A stretch of 64,000 nt of DNA from Paramoeba atlantica (GCA_977017575.1 CDRNVI010000014.1:310001-374000), one strand, 5' to 3'; shown: positions 11,055 to 21,515, counted from the first letter of the stretch. The notes: generated from the letters alone by a model not told the origin. Translations and numbers: made by a program.

Positions 11055-11627
11055 GGCCTTTTCGTGTCGAAAAAATGGTGTCGTTGGAGTTGCATTCTCT
11101 ACCCAATACGTTCGATAGACTTTCATTCATGTCTACGAGTGATTTCCCACGCGCAAATGTCGGATTTAGTGCTCTGAGAGCAAAAATACCCAAAAAATGA
11201 CCCGATTTTTACCCAAAACAAACGGCTATTTTTGGCCATAATCATTCTGTTTTCTTCAGCTTTACAGGCCAAATATATTTTTTAGGCTCTTCGTTAAACG
11301 CGGTGGTTGTTTTCAACTTAGAAGTCACTCATGCTGCGCGCTTCGCGTTGAAAACTGGCACCGCGTTTAACGAAGAGCCTAAAAAATATATTTGGCCTGG
11401 AAAGCTGAAGAAAACAGAATGATTATGGCCAAAAATAGCCGTTTGTTTTGGGTAAAAATCGGGTCATTTTTTGGGTATTTTTGCTCTCAGAGCACTAAAT
11501 CCGACATTTGCGCGTGGGAAATCACTCGTAGGCATGAATGAAAGTCTATCGAACGTATTGGGTAGAGAATGCGACTCCAACGACACCATTCTTTCGACAC
11601 AAAAAAGCCCATTTGAATACGGACGGT
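11055..11627. repeat. Large near-perfect palindrome with a fold-back element at its centre
   Basis: Left arm 11,055-11,286 and right arm 11,379-11,627 are reverse complements with only scattered mismatches or indels. The ~95-bp spacer is itself a fold-back element starting ttaggctcttcgttaaacg. Confidence 0.9.
11281..11385. mobile_element. ~100-bp fold-back MITE
   Basis: Ends ttaggctcttcgttaaacg and cgtttaacgaagagcctaa are inverted. The loop contains ttttcaacttagaag and its partner gcgttgaaaac. A second copy is at 12,657-12,762. Confidence 0.85.
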
Positions 11628-11930
11628 AGGGACAAATATTTGACAAAAAATTGATTTTTTTCGTAAATGATTCAAAAGTCCTTTTAAATGTTTTTATGGC
11701 ATTTGCAGGTTCATACAGCCATTTTAAGCGTTTAAAAGAGACATCACCGCCCGCCCAGCTACCGTCACCCATCCCAGCCACGATCCCCCATCCAGCCACC
11801 CGCTCAGCCCCTCGAACCAAATCTCGCTTACTGGGGCCCAATCTCTCTTACGGGACTTACGGTAATAGTGGGCGGTCTAATACTCCGAGAAATTCGACCA
11901 GTCAGCTATCCACGAGGAAGAACAATGGTT

Positions 11931-12160
11931 AGTGATCCATACAGCTGCTCCGAACCCACACAGACCCTCCGAATAGGTCTGAGGTCTGGGGGACCGACTC
12001 GGACCCCCCCGCATGGAACCAACTCCCGTACCCGATGTGGTCGTTAAACAACGTTAAACACGTCGGCAGAAACTGGTAGAGCCGTTCGGACCTCGCACCC
12101 CCAAACGTCTGTGAAGGGCCTGGCGTGTCACCCTTGAAGGAGGGTGGCAACTTCCCAAAG
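11931..12160 (+). mobile_element. Divergent SINE 3' segment
   Basis: This stretch shares aaactggtagag, cctcg, tctgtg and gtgaagggcctgg in the same order as the body of the SINEs at 33,018 and 45,690, read on the opposite strand. The tRNA-like head is missing or unrecognisable. Confidence 0.5.
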
Positions 12161-12656
12161 GGGCAACATCCTGAGGGAGCCAGCGGCCAGCCGGGGGGAC
12201 CCGGTGCCCTTCATTCACTCAGAAACGCATTTGCCGTCCTGCGATAGTCATCTGCGTTTGTCAGGTAAGAAAATGTTGATTTCATGTGGTGATTTCATGT
12301 GTGGTTTCAACACGTCTCGAAGAAGGGGTATCTTGCGAAAACAACGGTGGGGAAAGCTAGTATAGGCAAAAATTCCGAAATTTTTGGGATAACCCCCTAA
12401 AAAAATTGACCAAAAAAAGTAAGAATATTTCTTTTTCAATTCTCATCGATTCTTAAAACGTATTTTGAGTTTGCGACCTGAGCTACCATTCTGTGATGTC
12501 TTTCTCGACAGATTCGCCTCCTACCCTTCTACGACTCCTACTGGTAAGGCGTCACAAATGGCCCAAATTTGGGGCACAATTTCACAATTTTCCCCGAAAA
12601 ATCGAGCTTTCTCATCCAAAAAATAGATTATTCATGATCTTTTGGCGATTTTTCGT

Positions 12657-12762
12657 TTTTAGGCTCTTCGTTAAACGCGGAGGTAGTTTTCAACGCGAAG
12701 CGATAGCAGTGGTGCCTTCTAAGTTGAAAACAACCACCGTGTTTAACGAAGAACATAAAAAG
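12657..12762. mobile_element. Second copy of the ~100-bp fold-back MITE
   Basis: It has the same terminal ggctcttcgttaaacgcgg and the internal ttttcaac/gttgaaaac parts as 11,281-11,385. The two arms are swapped in order relative to that copy. Confidence 0.8.
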
Positions 12763-13276
12763 GTTAAATAAGAAAGTAAAGATAAATGGCACCAAATAAG
12801 GCAAAGAGTGGGTGGCACTAAAAAAAACAACTACCATCACAAGTATTATTAGTACTGTGCCTGTGGGGGTTTATTCTTTCATTTGTTATTCTTTCAGCTG
12901 TTATTCAACTTTTCATTCAAGCGACGTGTTTTAACTAAGTTTTTTACTTTAACTAATTCTACTTTACCTACGTGCAATCATCCTAGCGGCTGAGTTATTG
13001 AACCCTTTCAAACGATGTCAAAAAAAACCTACACGAACCTACACGTGCCTACACAGCTCGTCACGGACCAACACGAACTTACACATCCCTACTGCATACT
13101 CTCCATTGTCTTCGAAAATTCCTGTTTAAGAGTCCTAATGTCCAGAATCGGCCAACTGTTCTTAAGACTTCAGAAAGGCTGGGCAGAACGAAGGCTTCTA
13201 GGTACGAATCTAAAGCGAAGCTTAATTTGTTTTACGAGGGCCTAGCGGGAAATTCATAGGAAAATCGTTCCCTCTA
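12763..13276. other. No gene seen; short iterations
   Basis: No coding signal is recognised. Between about 13,022 and 13,060 the word cctacacg is iterated with an 11-bp spacing, and ttattctttc is repeated near 12,865-12,905. Confidence 0.5.
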
Positions 13277-14167
13277 TTAGAGGGTCAACGCAGAATTTTG
13301 AAATAGAGGTCTGGGGCGTTCGCAGAAACAAGTAAAACAAGGAGGCGCCAGTGTGGAATTTGGGAGCCCAATCGAATATGATGGAAGATGGAGGTGTGAA
13401 AATATAGTGCAGGGAGTTTGATGTGTGCCACAGTTCTCAGGCGAACCAGAGCAGCGAATGTCACCTCCATACGTTATATCACCTACAATGGGGTGGCCTA
13501 AGTACGAGGAAAGGTGAAGTCGGATTTGATGTCGTCGACCAGTGTGTAGACGAATTTTGACAAATGAAACCTCAATATCCGCAAATTTGTCATTCCTCTC
13601 TGCGTCTTCACCCATGATCAATACAGGTTTCGTTTCTAGAGTATCTAGGAGGGTTAACAATTCACACGAGACGGTAACAGGAAGTACGGCTCGAGATACG
13701 CGTATGAGTTCCGTGTGAGCGTCGCGCGCTTGGGAGCCATTGAGTTTCATAGCAAAATCGGTTGGATCAGTTTCATCATATCCAATAGGACAATGGATGT
13801 GGAATGGCACAAACGCTGTTTCCTCTGTGCTTCGTTGTCCATTCTCCATGAGGTTACGCTTCTTTGCTAGTGTGCGTAACAGATTTCCGAAAACAATTGC
13901 TTCATACTCCTTCTGTACCTCTCGCATCTCAAAGCAGTGGATCAGACGGGCCGCCATGGGCCGCGTCAGGGCGACTAAGAGAACTCCGCTGGTGGCGGCA
14001 TCCAGCTGATGGACCCAACGAACACCTTTGGGGTTTGCTGGGTCAGAGGACGCGTTTAACGCGATGCACGTCGATGCCCAGTGTTTCACCGTAACCATGT
14101 GGTCATTGTTTAATTTCAGCTGCAAAGACAAATCCGTTTCTACGAAAAACGATTGCGCAAACTGCAT
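13277..14167 (-). pseudogene. 5'-truncated copy of the RluA-type pseudouridine synthase gene
   Basis: From about codon 27 on, this is nearly identical to residues ~48-300 of the intact gene at 19,316-20,374. It keeps the catalytic HQLDAATSG motif and the RLHTGRRHQIRLHLSSYLGHPIVGD block. The first β-strand region (LVLYESEELLVLHKP in the intact gene) is missing and is replaced by the 3' flank of topoisomerase II copy 2. The last ~20 residues also differ because the duplicated block ends at about 13,344. The open frame starts immediately beside the topoisomerase stop. It is probably a pseudogene, but the catalytic core is still readable and low-level translation from an internal Met cannot be excluded. 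Confidence 0.8.
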
Positions 14168-17100
14168 TCAAAGATCAAGAGCCTTTCCTAATCTTCCGTT
14201 CCAAGGAATGAACGCACGAAATTTTGCCGTCGCAAGCGACTTCACGTTCGCAAATTCTTGCATGTCCAAACTAATACGTGTCCCGTTGGGACGAAGCTTC
14301 GGGTGCTGGGCGGGAATCTTAGTACGCTCAGCACACTCCTCCATATGCAATCGCAACGCAACTTCTAACTCCTCGAGGTCCGAAAGCCAGAAGTCCTTTG
14401 GGAGAGACTGTCTCATCACATTAACTCGTTCCCGCAGTATGGCCACATTTTCAGCCAGGGCGCTTCGTCGTTCAGAACACAACGACACGACCGTCATCCC
14501 CAAAAGATATTCGTAGGACCCGTCCACCGGATCTCTCGGGATCTTAAGCTCCATAAGTGCTTTTACAATATCTGCACCGTTACCTGAGATGTTTATCTTT
14601 CCATCCAAGATGCTTCGCAGAAACACATGCCTTCCTTCCGCGACACTCAGCTGGTTCTCCGCCTTCTGCACCTCCGACTTCTTCCGCAGCTCATAAAAGT
14701 GCATCCGCATCTCACAGAAATTCTTCAATACTTCCATCGCATTCCCCAGCTGATATATCCTCCGTGGCTTCTCCTGCACAATAAACCGCGACTTCCGGCT
14801 TCGTCCCACCAGCGACAGCAAATGGTACAGCACATTAAACCGAATCCCCATCGAAATCACCTGCGGGGCGAGCTCAATTTCAAAATCCACTGCATCCACC
14901 GTGTGGTGCTCCTGGTAGCTTCGTATCACTCCTTTCTCCACCATGCCATCTAATCTCACCTTATAATCCGAAGTCCACATCCAGGCCGGGAGCTCCGTCA
15001 CCCGCACCGTGCAGCCATTAATCAGCGAGACCCGCCCGGTGGTGTAGTATCTGCCGCTCTTCCCCAGGCAGTGGACCTTCCCTTTGAATCCGGTCACCCA
15101 GGGCTTCAAGTCCCCAGTCATCTCCTTGCCGGATTTCAGCCAGGACCGGATCAGCTCGATCAGCACCAGCGGGTCGTGCCCGGGAATCGAAGTGGAGAAG
15201 CCGGTGCCAATCCCGTGGGAGCCGTTCACTAAGAGGGTCGGGATCACGGGGACGTAGAACTGGGGCTGCACGGTGAGGGCCTCATCGACCTCGTGTGTGA
15301 GATTGGGCTCGTCCTCGGCACGAAACAGCAGATGGGTGATGGCACTGAGTCGGATGTGGAGGTCCTGTGGGTCGGCGACATCGACCCCTCCCTCGAGACG
15401 GGTCCCGAATTGACCCTCCCCGAGGAGAAGGGGGACGTTGTTGGAACCGACAAAATTTTGGGCCATGGCGATCGCGGTGGATTGGAGGCTAACGTCCCCG
15501 TGGTGGTAGGCGGTGTGTTCGGCAATGTACCCGCAGAACTGGACGACCTTGATGGGGTCCCGGAGGTTACGTTTGAGCGCGGCGAAGAGAATTTTGCGTT
15601 GGGTTATTTTTAGGCCATCCATGAGATGAGGGATCGATCGCGCACAGTCCTCGATGGAGTAGCGAATCATTTGGCGGTGGACAAACTGGTGGTAAGACAT
15701 GCTTCGAACAGAGAAGTCCATTTTGTTGTCTTGGGTCACAATTTTCAGTCCTTCTTTGATCCATGTTCGTCGCTCAGCGGCTTGTGTATGCGATTTGCCA
15801 AACGGAAGCGCGAGGACGTTTTCGTCGGTGACAGGGTCGTATACGAAGGAAATCGTGTGCGCGTCCATTTTCCTAAAGTACTCCTTTGCTTCGGCCGAGG
15901 TATTTGTTCCCAATCCCTTATAGTACTTGTATCGGTATAACGGCTTCGGGTTCATCTCTTCCAACTCCTGGGTAAATTTAGTGTAACTCCCCATAGAATA
16001 AAACGAGCGGACTTCTCCCCTTGGCCCGAATGCCTTTACCAGCGGAGTGACGAATTGCGCAAGAAATCCCGGGCGTTGAAACAACTGTGGAGCAACGACT
16101 TGGATCAAGTTGGCAATGAGACCTTTAATGTGGTCACCACCTAGATCTTGATCTGCCATGATTAGCAACTTTCCATACCGAAGTCCGTTGGAATTCTGTT
16201 GCACAACCAGTCGATTTGAGAGGCCTTTGGTTGTTTTCAGATAAAGTCCCAGAATCGCTAATAGATTGCGCACCTCTGTGCACCTTGCAATGCTTGAAAC
16301 GGATGCAGATCGGACATTCATCAAAACTCCTCGTATGGGATATATACCGTGGTAGTCGCGACCTAACACGCTCAAGCCTGCTACGGCAAACGCCTTCGCG
16401 CTGTCACCCTCCGTGATGATCAAAGTACATTCGTTGGATTTTATCGTCCCCGCGTGAACAGCGTCCTCCAACTTCGGTATCAATAAAGTGCTTGTCCTTG
16501 ACACAACAGTGGTTTGGTGCTTCTTCATAATTCTGCTGTAACGATTCTCAGTTGCTACAAGGACGCGATCCACGATATCTGTCTCGGCCAGAAACCTGGA
16601 AATGAGATTTTCGAGTTCCGGAAGCGAACCACACTTTTGTGTTCGGGAGCGTAATGTGGTTTTTGTTTGCGAATCGAAATGAGGGTTTTCTATCTTGCAG
16701 TTCAGAAAGAGGGAGATGTTTTGTCTCACGAGGTCTTTCGTTTGCACAACCTGTGGTATCTTTTCCTGCACGTGAGATATCACTGCAGTACTCAAGGCGT
16801 CCATCACGTAGTTCACATGGGTCCCCCCGCGAGTAGTGTTGATGCAATTAACAAAGCTCGTCTGGTTGTAGCCCTCGTCACTGGTACACACAAGAACGTC
16901 CCAACGGTATGAAGACTGGGCCACAGATGGATGTGTTCGTGCTCCCGGGTAGAGGGCGCAGTACTCCTTAAAGTTGTGTACCTTGATCTGGGTGGCGTTG
17001 AGATATATGGTTGTATTGGACCCAATAACTCCAGCGAGATCCACAACACGACGACACATGAGTTCGTACATGTCATCCGTTAGGTTATCCATCTCGAATC

Positions 17101-17755
17101 TAGCGTAATCAGGGAGAAAAGAAATTTTCGTATAACCTGAGTCTCCTCCCTCTCGCACCTCTGGAGCTGAAGCAACCATCATGTGATCTTGCCACTTCAT
17201 GGAGAAGAACTGCTTCGTCGGTTCGTAATTTGTATCAACAGAAAATTCCTTAGAAAAGATATTTGTTAGCTTTGCGCCGTATCCATATCTCCCACCCGTG
17301 ATTCTTTTCTTTGATTCATCGTAGTTGGAGGAGGTCAATACGTGGCCAAAAATCATTTCTGGAATCCATAATTTGTATTTTCGATGTTTCACGACTGGGA
17401 TACCAATGCCGTCATTCTCTACGCTTATTGCACCTGTTTGTCGATCGATCTCAACTTTTACATATGTTTGTTTGGCGCCTTCACGGGTCTTGTTGTCTGC
17501 TGCGTTAACAATTATCTCGTCAAAGATCTTGTACAAGCCTGGGGAATACTTTAGCTCCTTTCGCTCCATTGTATTACCTGTCTCGTCGTAAACCCAGCAT
17601 AACTCTTTGGAACATGAGGTATTTCCGATGTACATATCAGGTCTGGCTAAAACGTGTTCTCGTGGTGTAAGCTTCTCATACACGTCGTCAGGATGCTTAA
17701 CGGTTCGCAGATGCAAACAAATGCGAAACAAATTGGGCTTCAAAGAGCGCAGCAT
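14168..17755 (-). CDS. Topoisomerase II-like paralogue, catalytic residues replaced (copy 2)
   Basis: The gene has the same length (1,195 residues from the Met at 17,755) and about 95% identity to copy 1, with no stop or frameshift. The ATPase motifs (NAADNK, ENDGIGIP, GGRYGYGAK, QTK) and EGDSA of the TOPRIM domain remain. Three motifs that every active type IIA enzyme needs are altered. RGK at 475-477 became RGV. The metal-binding DQDLDGD at 535-541 became DQDLGGD. The catalytic Arg797-Tyr798-Ile became Gln-Asp-Leu. It should therefore bind and hydrolyse ATP but not cleave DNA. Because the 3.6-kb frame is intact it looks maintained rather than decaying, perhaps as a non-cleaving partner in heterodimers (inference). 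A very recent pseudogene or a patchwork from gene conversion is the alternative. Confidence 0.9.
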   Translation of the reverse strand: MLRSLKPNLFRICLHLRTVKHPDDVYEKLTPREHVLARPDMYIGNTSCSKELCWVYDETGNTMERKELKYSPGLYKIFDEIIVNAADNKTREGAKQTYVKVEIDRQTGAISVENDGIGIPVVKHRKYKLWIPEMIFGHVLTSSNYDESKKRITGGRYGYGAKLTNIFSKEFSVDTNYEPTKQFFSMKWQDHMMVASAPEVREGGDSGYTKISFLPDYARFEMDNLTDDMYELMCRRVVDLAGVIGSNTTIYLNATQIKVHNFKEYCALYPGARTHPSVAQSSYRWDVLVCTSDEGYNQTSFVNCINTTRGGTHVNYVMDALSTAVISHVQEKIPQVVQTKDLVRQNISLFLNCKIENPHFDSQTKTTLRSRTQKCGSLPELENLISRFLAETDIVDRVLVATENRYSRIMKKHQTTVVSRTSTLLIPKLEDAVHAGTIKSNECTLIITEGDSAKAFAVAGLSVLGRDYHGIYPIRGVLMNVRSASVSSIARCTEVRNLLAILGLYLKTTKGLSNRLVVQQNSNGLRYGKLLIMADQDLGGDHIKGLIANLIQVVAPQLFQRPGFLAQFVTPLVKAFGPRGEVRSFYSMGSYTKFTQELEEMNPKPLYRYKYYKGLGTNTSAEAKEYFRKMDAHTISFVYDPVTDENVLALPFGKSHTQAAERRTWIKEGLKIVTQDNKMDFSVRSMSYHQFVHRQMIRYSIEDCARSIPHLMDGLKITQRKILFAALKRNLRDPIKVVQFCGYIAEHTAYHHGDVSLQSTAIAMAQNFVGSNNVPLLLGEGQFGTRLEGGVDVADPQDLHIRLSAITHLLFRAEDEPNLTHEVDEALTVQPQFYVPVIPTLLVNGSHGIGTGFSTSIPGHDPLVLIELIRSWLKSGKEMTGDLKPWVTGFKGKVHCLGKSGRYYTTGRVSLINGCTVRVTELPAWMWTSDYKVRLDGMVEKGVIRSYQEHHTVDAVDFEIELAPQVISMGIRFNVLYHLLSLVGRSRKSRFIVQEKPRRIYQLGNAMEVLKNFCEMRMHFYELRKKSEVQKAENQLSVAEGRHVFLRSILDGKINISGNGADIVKALMELKIPRDPVDGSYEYLLGMTVVSLCSERRSALAENVAILRERVNVMRQSLPKDFWLSDLEELEVALRLHMEECAERTKIPAQHPKLRPNGTRISLDMQEFANVKSLATAKFRAFIPWNGRLGKALDL

Positions 17756-17809
17756 GATAAAGGACTGACTGGTAAAGTATTCTAAGAAACGATTTGAAGT
17801 ACAGTACAC

Positions 17810-18764
17810 ACAACTATTAGTGTATCATTTTTTCATAAGACAAAAAGGACATCGTCACTCACCTAGACTCAATCTGTACCCAAAAATACGTTTTTTCAAA
17901 AAAAAAAGTGCCCCCTTCGACCAAATTTCAATTCAAAGTCGTTTTGAGCACCATAAAACAATAATTCCCGAAATGTGAAAGATTGGAAGCCATTTAAAGT
18001 CACTAGAAAATTCTTTAGAATTATTGTTCTGTATTGGTATAAAGGGGCTGTGGGTACATCTTCTATAAGGCTAGGTCTGACATGTAAAGTATAAAGGAGA
18101 AATCAACAAGCGAAGTATCGATTGAAAGTGCACAGAGTTACTGAAATAGTATCTTTATCCCAAGGAGGAATCCTTTCAACCCAAATGGGGTGATGCAAGC
18201 TGAAGATATGCGTCTACGAAACAAAAATATCTTTAAGGAGTAAGTAATGGGGTGGTATAAAATGAGGACATGCGTCTACGAACTAAAACAAGCCCAAAGA
18301 GAAGCAAAAAAATTGTAGATAATTCACACAGCGTAGTGTATAGTGGGTTAAGCACTGGTATGCAAAAAAATGTTCACATGTTTGACGCTTTCTTGTTATT
18401 GGTGTTTACCTGTAGCCAGGTGTCGCGTTCATTGAAGTAGTATATCAGAGTAGTGTATACGTGGGTACTGTGTATACGTGGGTACTGTGTATGTTGCCAT
18501 AGAGCTTACAACTTGAACGGCTTTGTAATAAAAATATGATCGCGTACAAGTGAGGGGCTGCGCGTGAAACCTCGCGAAACCTCGGTGAAACCTCGCGAAA
18601 CTCCGTTAAAAATCTCTCAAAGCCATGCTCAAGTGTTTGTCGTACAACAACTCAAAAAGCAAATTAAATAAAATAGAAATACAGCAATAATCAGTGCTGG
18701 ATAAATTCATTTTAACGTCTACCTTGTATTGTACGAACCACAGATTGATAAACTACACGTATTA
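17810..18764. other. Gene-free, AT-rich stretch
   Basis: No gene is seen. It holds a direct repeat of acatgcgtctacgaa near 18,200-18,280, a tandem ctgtgtatacgtgggta near 18,450-18,500, and a header-type repeat at 18,549 with iterations of aaacctcgcg. Confidence 0.6.
18549..18606. repeat. Header-type repeat
   Basis: GTGAGGGGCTGCGCGTG is followed by three to four degenerate copies of aaacctcgcg/aaacctcggtg. Related headers are at 7,289, 40,202 and (inverted) about 34,490-34,568. Confidence 0.65.
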
Positions 18765-19064
18765 CTCCTCCTCTGATTAATTTTGATAATATAATAATTT
18801 TTTTTTAATTTTTATCCCCCATTATTTTGATAATATATTGTTTCAATATATTTCGTTCTCTAGAACAGCAAAGTCACAAATTTTTCAGTTCGAACACCCA
18901 AAATGCCCCAAATCTGGGGTAAAAAGTTGCCTTTTTCGCCTAGAAATCGGGTATTTTCGCCCGAAAGCTGTTTTCGGTTCTTATTAATTTTGATAAATGA
19001 TAATGATAATAATAAGTCAATTATATTTATCATTTATCACTATCAAAATTAATCAGAGGGGGAG
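18765..19064. mobile_element. 300-bp MITE
   Basis: Termini ctcctcctctgattaatttt and aaaattaatcagagggggag are inverted and flanked by TA (18,763-18,764; 19,065-19,066). The body is AT-rich with gataat iterations and has no coding capacity. Confidence 0.85.
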
Positions 19065-19315
19065 TACCACTTTCTGAAAGATATTTCTAACCGTTTACCT
19101 TAAAACTGCTTTCTGAATTTTAAATCTTTCCACCTGCTTGGGGCAGACCCTAAAGTGAGCCTAAAAAATCGTACTGCTATACCCCCCAGTTTATGAGTTC
19201 CCCGTTTTTGAGAACATCCCCAGTCGTGGAACAAGAGGAAGTGAAACAAGTGGTGTAGGGGATTTGTGGCACAAACCGGGTATCCAACAAAAGACCCAGT
19301 AACTGGATGATTCAA

Positions 19316-20374
19316 TTAGCTAATCAATGTTTCAAGTGATAGTGGAGACTGAAATCTAGTCTTTTGCTCAAAAGGTGGAGTACTTTGCAAGTCTTTTCTT
19401 CCCCTTGGACTCAAGCCTTTCCGGTATCTTCTAATAATTCTCCTGCGTTCGGCCTTCTCCCGTCTCTCCCGGAGAGGAGTGCGAGGCGCCAGCGTGGAAT
19501 TTGGGAGCCCAATCGAATGTGATAGAAGATGGAGGTGTGAAAATATAGTGCAGGGAGTTTGATGTGTGCCACAGTTCTCAGGCGAACCAGGGCAGCGAAT
19601 GTCACCTCCATACGTTATATCACCTACAATGGGGTGGCCTAAGTACGAGGAAAGGTGAAGTCGGATTTGATGTCGTCGACCAGTGTGTAGACGAATTTTG
19701 ACAAATGAAACCTCAATATCCGCAAATTTGTCATTCCTCTCTGCGTCTTCACCCATGATCAATACAGGTTTCGTTTCTAGAGTATCTAGGAGGGTTAACA
19801 ATTCACACGAGACGGTAACAGGAAGTACGGCTCGAGATACGCGTATGAGTTCCGTGTGAGCGTCGCGCGGTTGGGAGCCATTGAGCTTCATAGCAAAATC
19901 GGTTGGATCAGTTTCATCATATCCAATAGGACAATGGATGTGGAATGGCACAAACGCTGTTTCCTCCGTGCTCCGTTGTCCATTCTCCATGAGGTTACGC
20001 TTCTTTGCTAGTGTGCGTAACAGATTTCCGAAAACAATTGCTTCATACTCCTTCTGTACCTCTCGCATCTCAAAGCAGTGGATCAGACGGGCCGCCATGG
20101 GCCGCGTCAGGGCGACTAAGAGAACTCCGCTGGTGGCGGCATCCAGCTGATGGACCCAACGAACACCTTTGGGGTTTGCTGGGTCAGAGGACGCGTTTAA
20201 CTCGATGTACGTCGATGCCCAGTGTTTCACTGTAGCTGTGTGCTCCGCTCCGTCCATGGCAACGTCAAAGGGCTTATGCAGGACCAAAAGTTCTTCGGAT
20301 TCGTACAAAACAAGAAAATCATTTGAGTGTTGCAACGAGGTCGTTGTATGTATTGGTCTCACAGAATGCGTCAT
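19316..20374 (-). CDS. RluA-family RNA pseudouridine synthase
   Basis: This enzyme isomerises uridine to pseudouridine in rRNA, tRNA or mRNA. The 352 residues show the RluA fold in order: an opening strand LVLYESEELLVLHKP (about 22-36), the catalytic loop HQLDAATSG with the active-site Asp (about 75-83), the KEYEAIVFG strand, and the C-terminal RLHTGRRHQIRLHLSSYLGHPIVGDITYGG block (about 228-257). No S4 domain precedes it. The last 60 residues are basic and unrelated to the family, and they differ from the truncated copy at 13,277, so the C-terminus may have been extended by sequence beyond the duplication edge (about 19,484). It is on the same strand as topoisomerase II copy 2, about 1.5 kb upstream of it. 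An organellar or nuclear site cannot be told from the sequence. Confidence 0.92.
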   Translation of the reverse strand: MTHSVRPIHTTTSLQHSNDFLVLYESEELLVLHKPFDVAMDGAEHTATVKHWASTYIELNASSDPANPKGVRWVHQLDAATSGVLLVALTRPMAARLIHCFEMREVQKEYEAIVFGNLLRTLAKKRNLMENGQRSTEETAFVPFHIHCPIGYDETDPTDFAMKLNGSQPRDAHTELIRVSRAVLPVTVSCELLTLLDTLETKPVLIMGEDAERNDKFADIEVSFVKIRLHTGRRHQIRLHLSSYLGHPIVGDITYGGDIRCPGSPENCGTHQTPCTIFSHLHLLSHSIGLPNSTLAPRTPLRERREKAERRRIIRRYRKGLSPRGRKDLQSTPPFEQKTRFQSPLSLETLIS

Positions 20375-21170
20375 GAAGCATATTGCAGAAATACCAAATT
20401 AGCAAATGTGTGAAGTAAAATAGACAGCGAATAATATGGACTCGATTATTTTTGGTGATTAACGTTTTGTCTTTTGCAGCGCTGTCGGAAAATAAACCAG
20501 GAAAATAAAGCGGGAGAGGGAGATACCAATAACACAGATGCGGCAGCTTCCCACAGGAAATACGGTATATCGTACTTTATATACTATATAAATATAAACT
20601 ATTATATAGTATATAGTATACAGGTGTATAGTACTATGCGGGTGTATAGTACTATACCCCCCCTACTTATTTGTCACTTTTCTCGAAAAAGGCATGACAA
20701 ATAAGTAGGGGGGTCGGGCGTGTGACAAATAACTAGGGGGGGTGGCGTTCATTGGGTGACAAACAACTATGGGAGGTAGGTGTTGTCAGACCCACATCAG
20801 GAGCCTCCCCAGAAATGAGCGTGAAAGATACTCGTCTTTGAGGCATGAATGATGAAAACAGGAGAAGCCCCAAAAATAGTAGAAAAAATTGCGAAAATGC
20901 AAGTCGAAAAAACGTTTTCGTTAGAAGGAACTCAGAATGTACCCTAAAATCATTCTTTTGGAGTCGAAACACCGTGTCTTCGATGCGTAGAAACCAAGAA
21001 AAAAACAGTGTTTCTGGAAGCTCGAAGATGGATCTAAGTGCCGGCTAAAAATTCCGGAATTCGGGCCGTTGTTCCTCTTCAAATGCCGAATTGTGGATAA
21101 ATTCCGAAGTTGGTTACTTATTGCACAAGGAAATTTACCATGTAATATCGCGTTGCAAGCACAACTTTCT
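20375..21170. other. Gene-free; word cluster tgacaaataa
   Basis: At 20,640-20,770 the word acttatttgtca / tgacaaataagtagggggg occurs four times in both orientations next to C or G tracts. Upstream (20,570-20,655) is an AT-rich palindromic run of tatagtata and gtgtatagtactat. No gene is recognised. Confidence 0.65.
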
Positions 21171-21515
21171 GGTCCCATTGCCGTCCTGATTGGATGAACT
21201 GTTGAGTTCATGCCAGGGACATCGAGATATGGATTTGATCTTGGACGTGCTCTTTCGAGACACCTCTCCTTGGTTCCATTGCCGTCCTGATTGGATGAAC
21301 TGTTGAGTTCATGCCAGGGACATCGAGATATGGATTTGATCTTGGACGTGCTCTTTCGAGACACCTCTCCTTGGTTCCATTGCCGTCCTGATTGGATGAA
21401 CTGTTGAGTTCATGCCAGGGACATCGAGATATGGATTTGATCTTGGATGTGCTCTTTCGAGACACCTCTCCTTGGTTTTCATTGCCGTCCTGATTGGATG
21501 AACTGTTGAGTTCAT
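21171..21515. repeat. 102-bp tandem repeat array, left (about 3.4 units)
   Basis: Units of 101-102 bp are nearly identical and include gaactgttgagttcatgcca. The minus strand stays open across units because 102 bp is 34 codons, but 101-bp units shift the frame, so this is not a normal coding repeat. The array ends in a variant tail catgaataccgcgattcat that leads into the leader-like motif at 21,545. The same unit and tail recur at 26,150-26,688. Confidence 0.92.

Larger units (their letters stand above)
10934..12365. mobile_element. Composite inverted-repeat element
   Basis: The outer arms, about 55 bp each (10,934-10,993 and 12,305-12,365), are inverted copies sharing cctatactagctt and ttttcgcaagatacccc. 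Within them are a ~570-bp palindrome and a SINE-derived segment. No transposase is visible, so this is probably a non-autonomous fold-back element carrying later insertions. Confidence 0.65.

Noticed and set aside
21171-21515. Coding repeat protein on the minus strand of the 102-bp arrays
   Set aside because: The frame stays open only because 102 is divisible by three. Units of 101 bp shift the frame, and both arrays end in non-coding-like tails.
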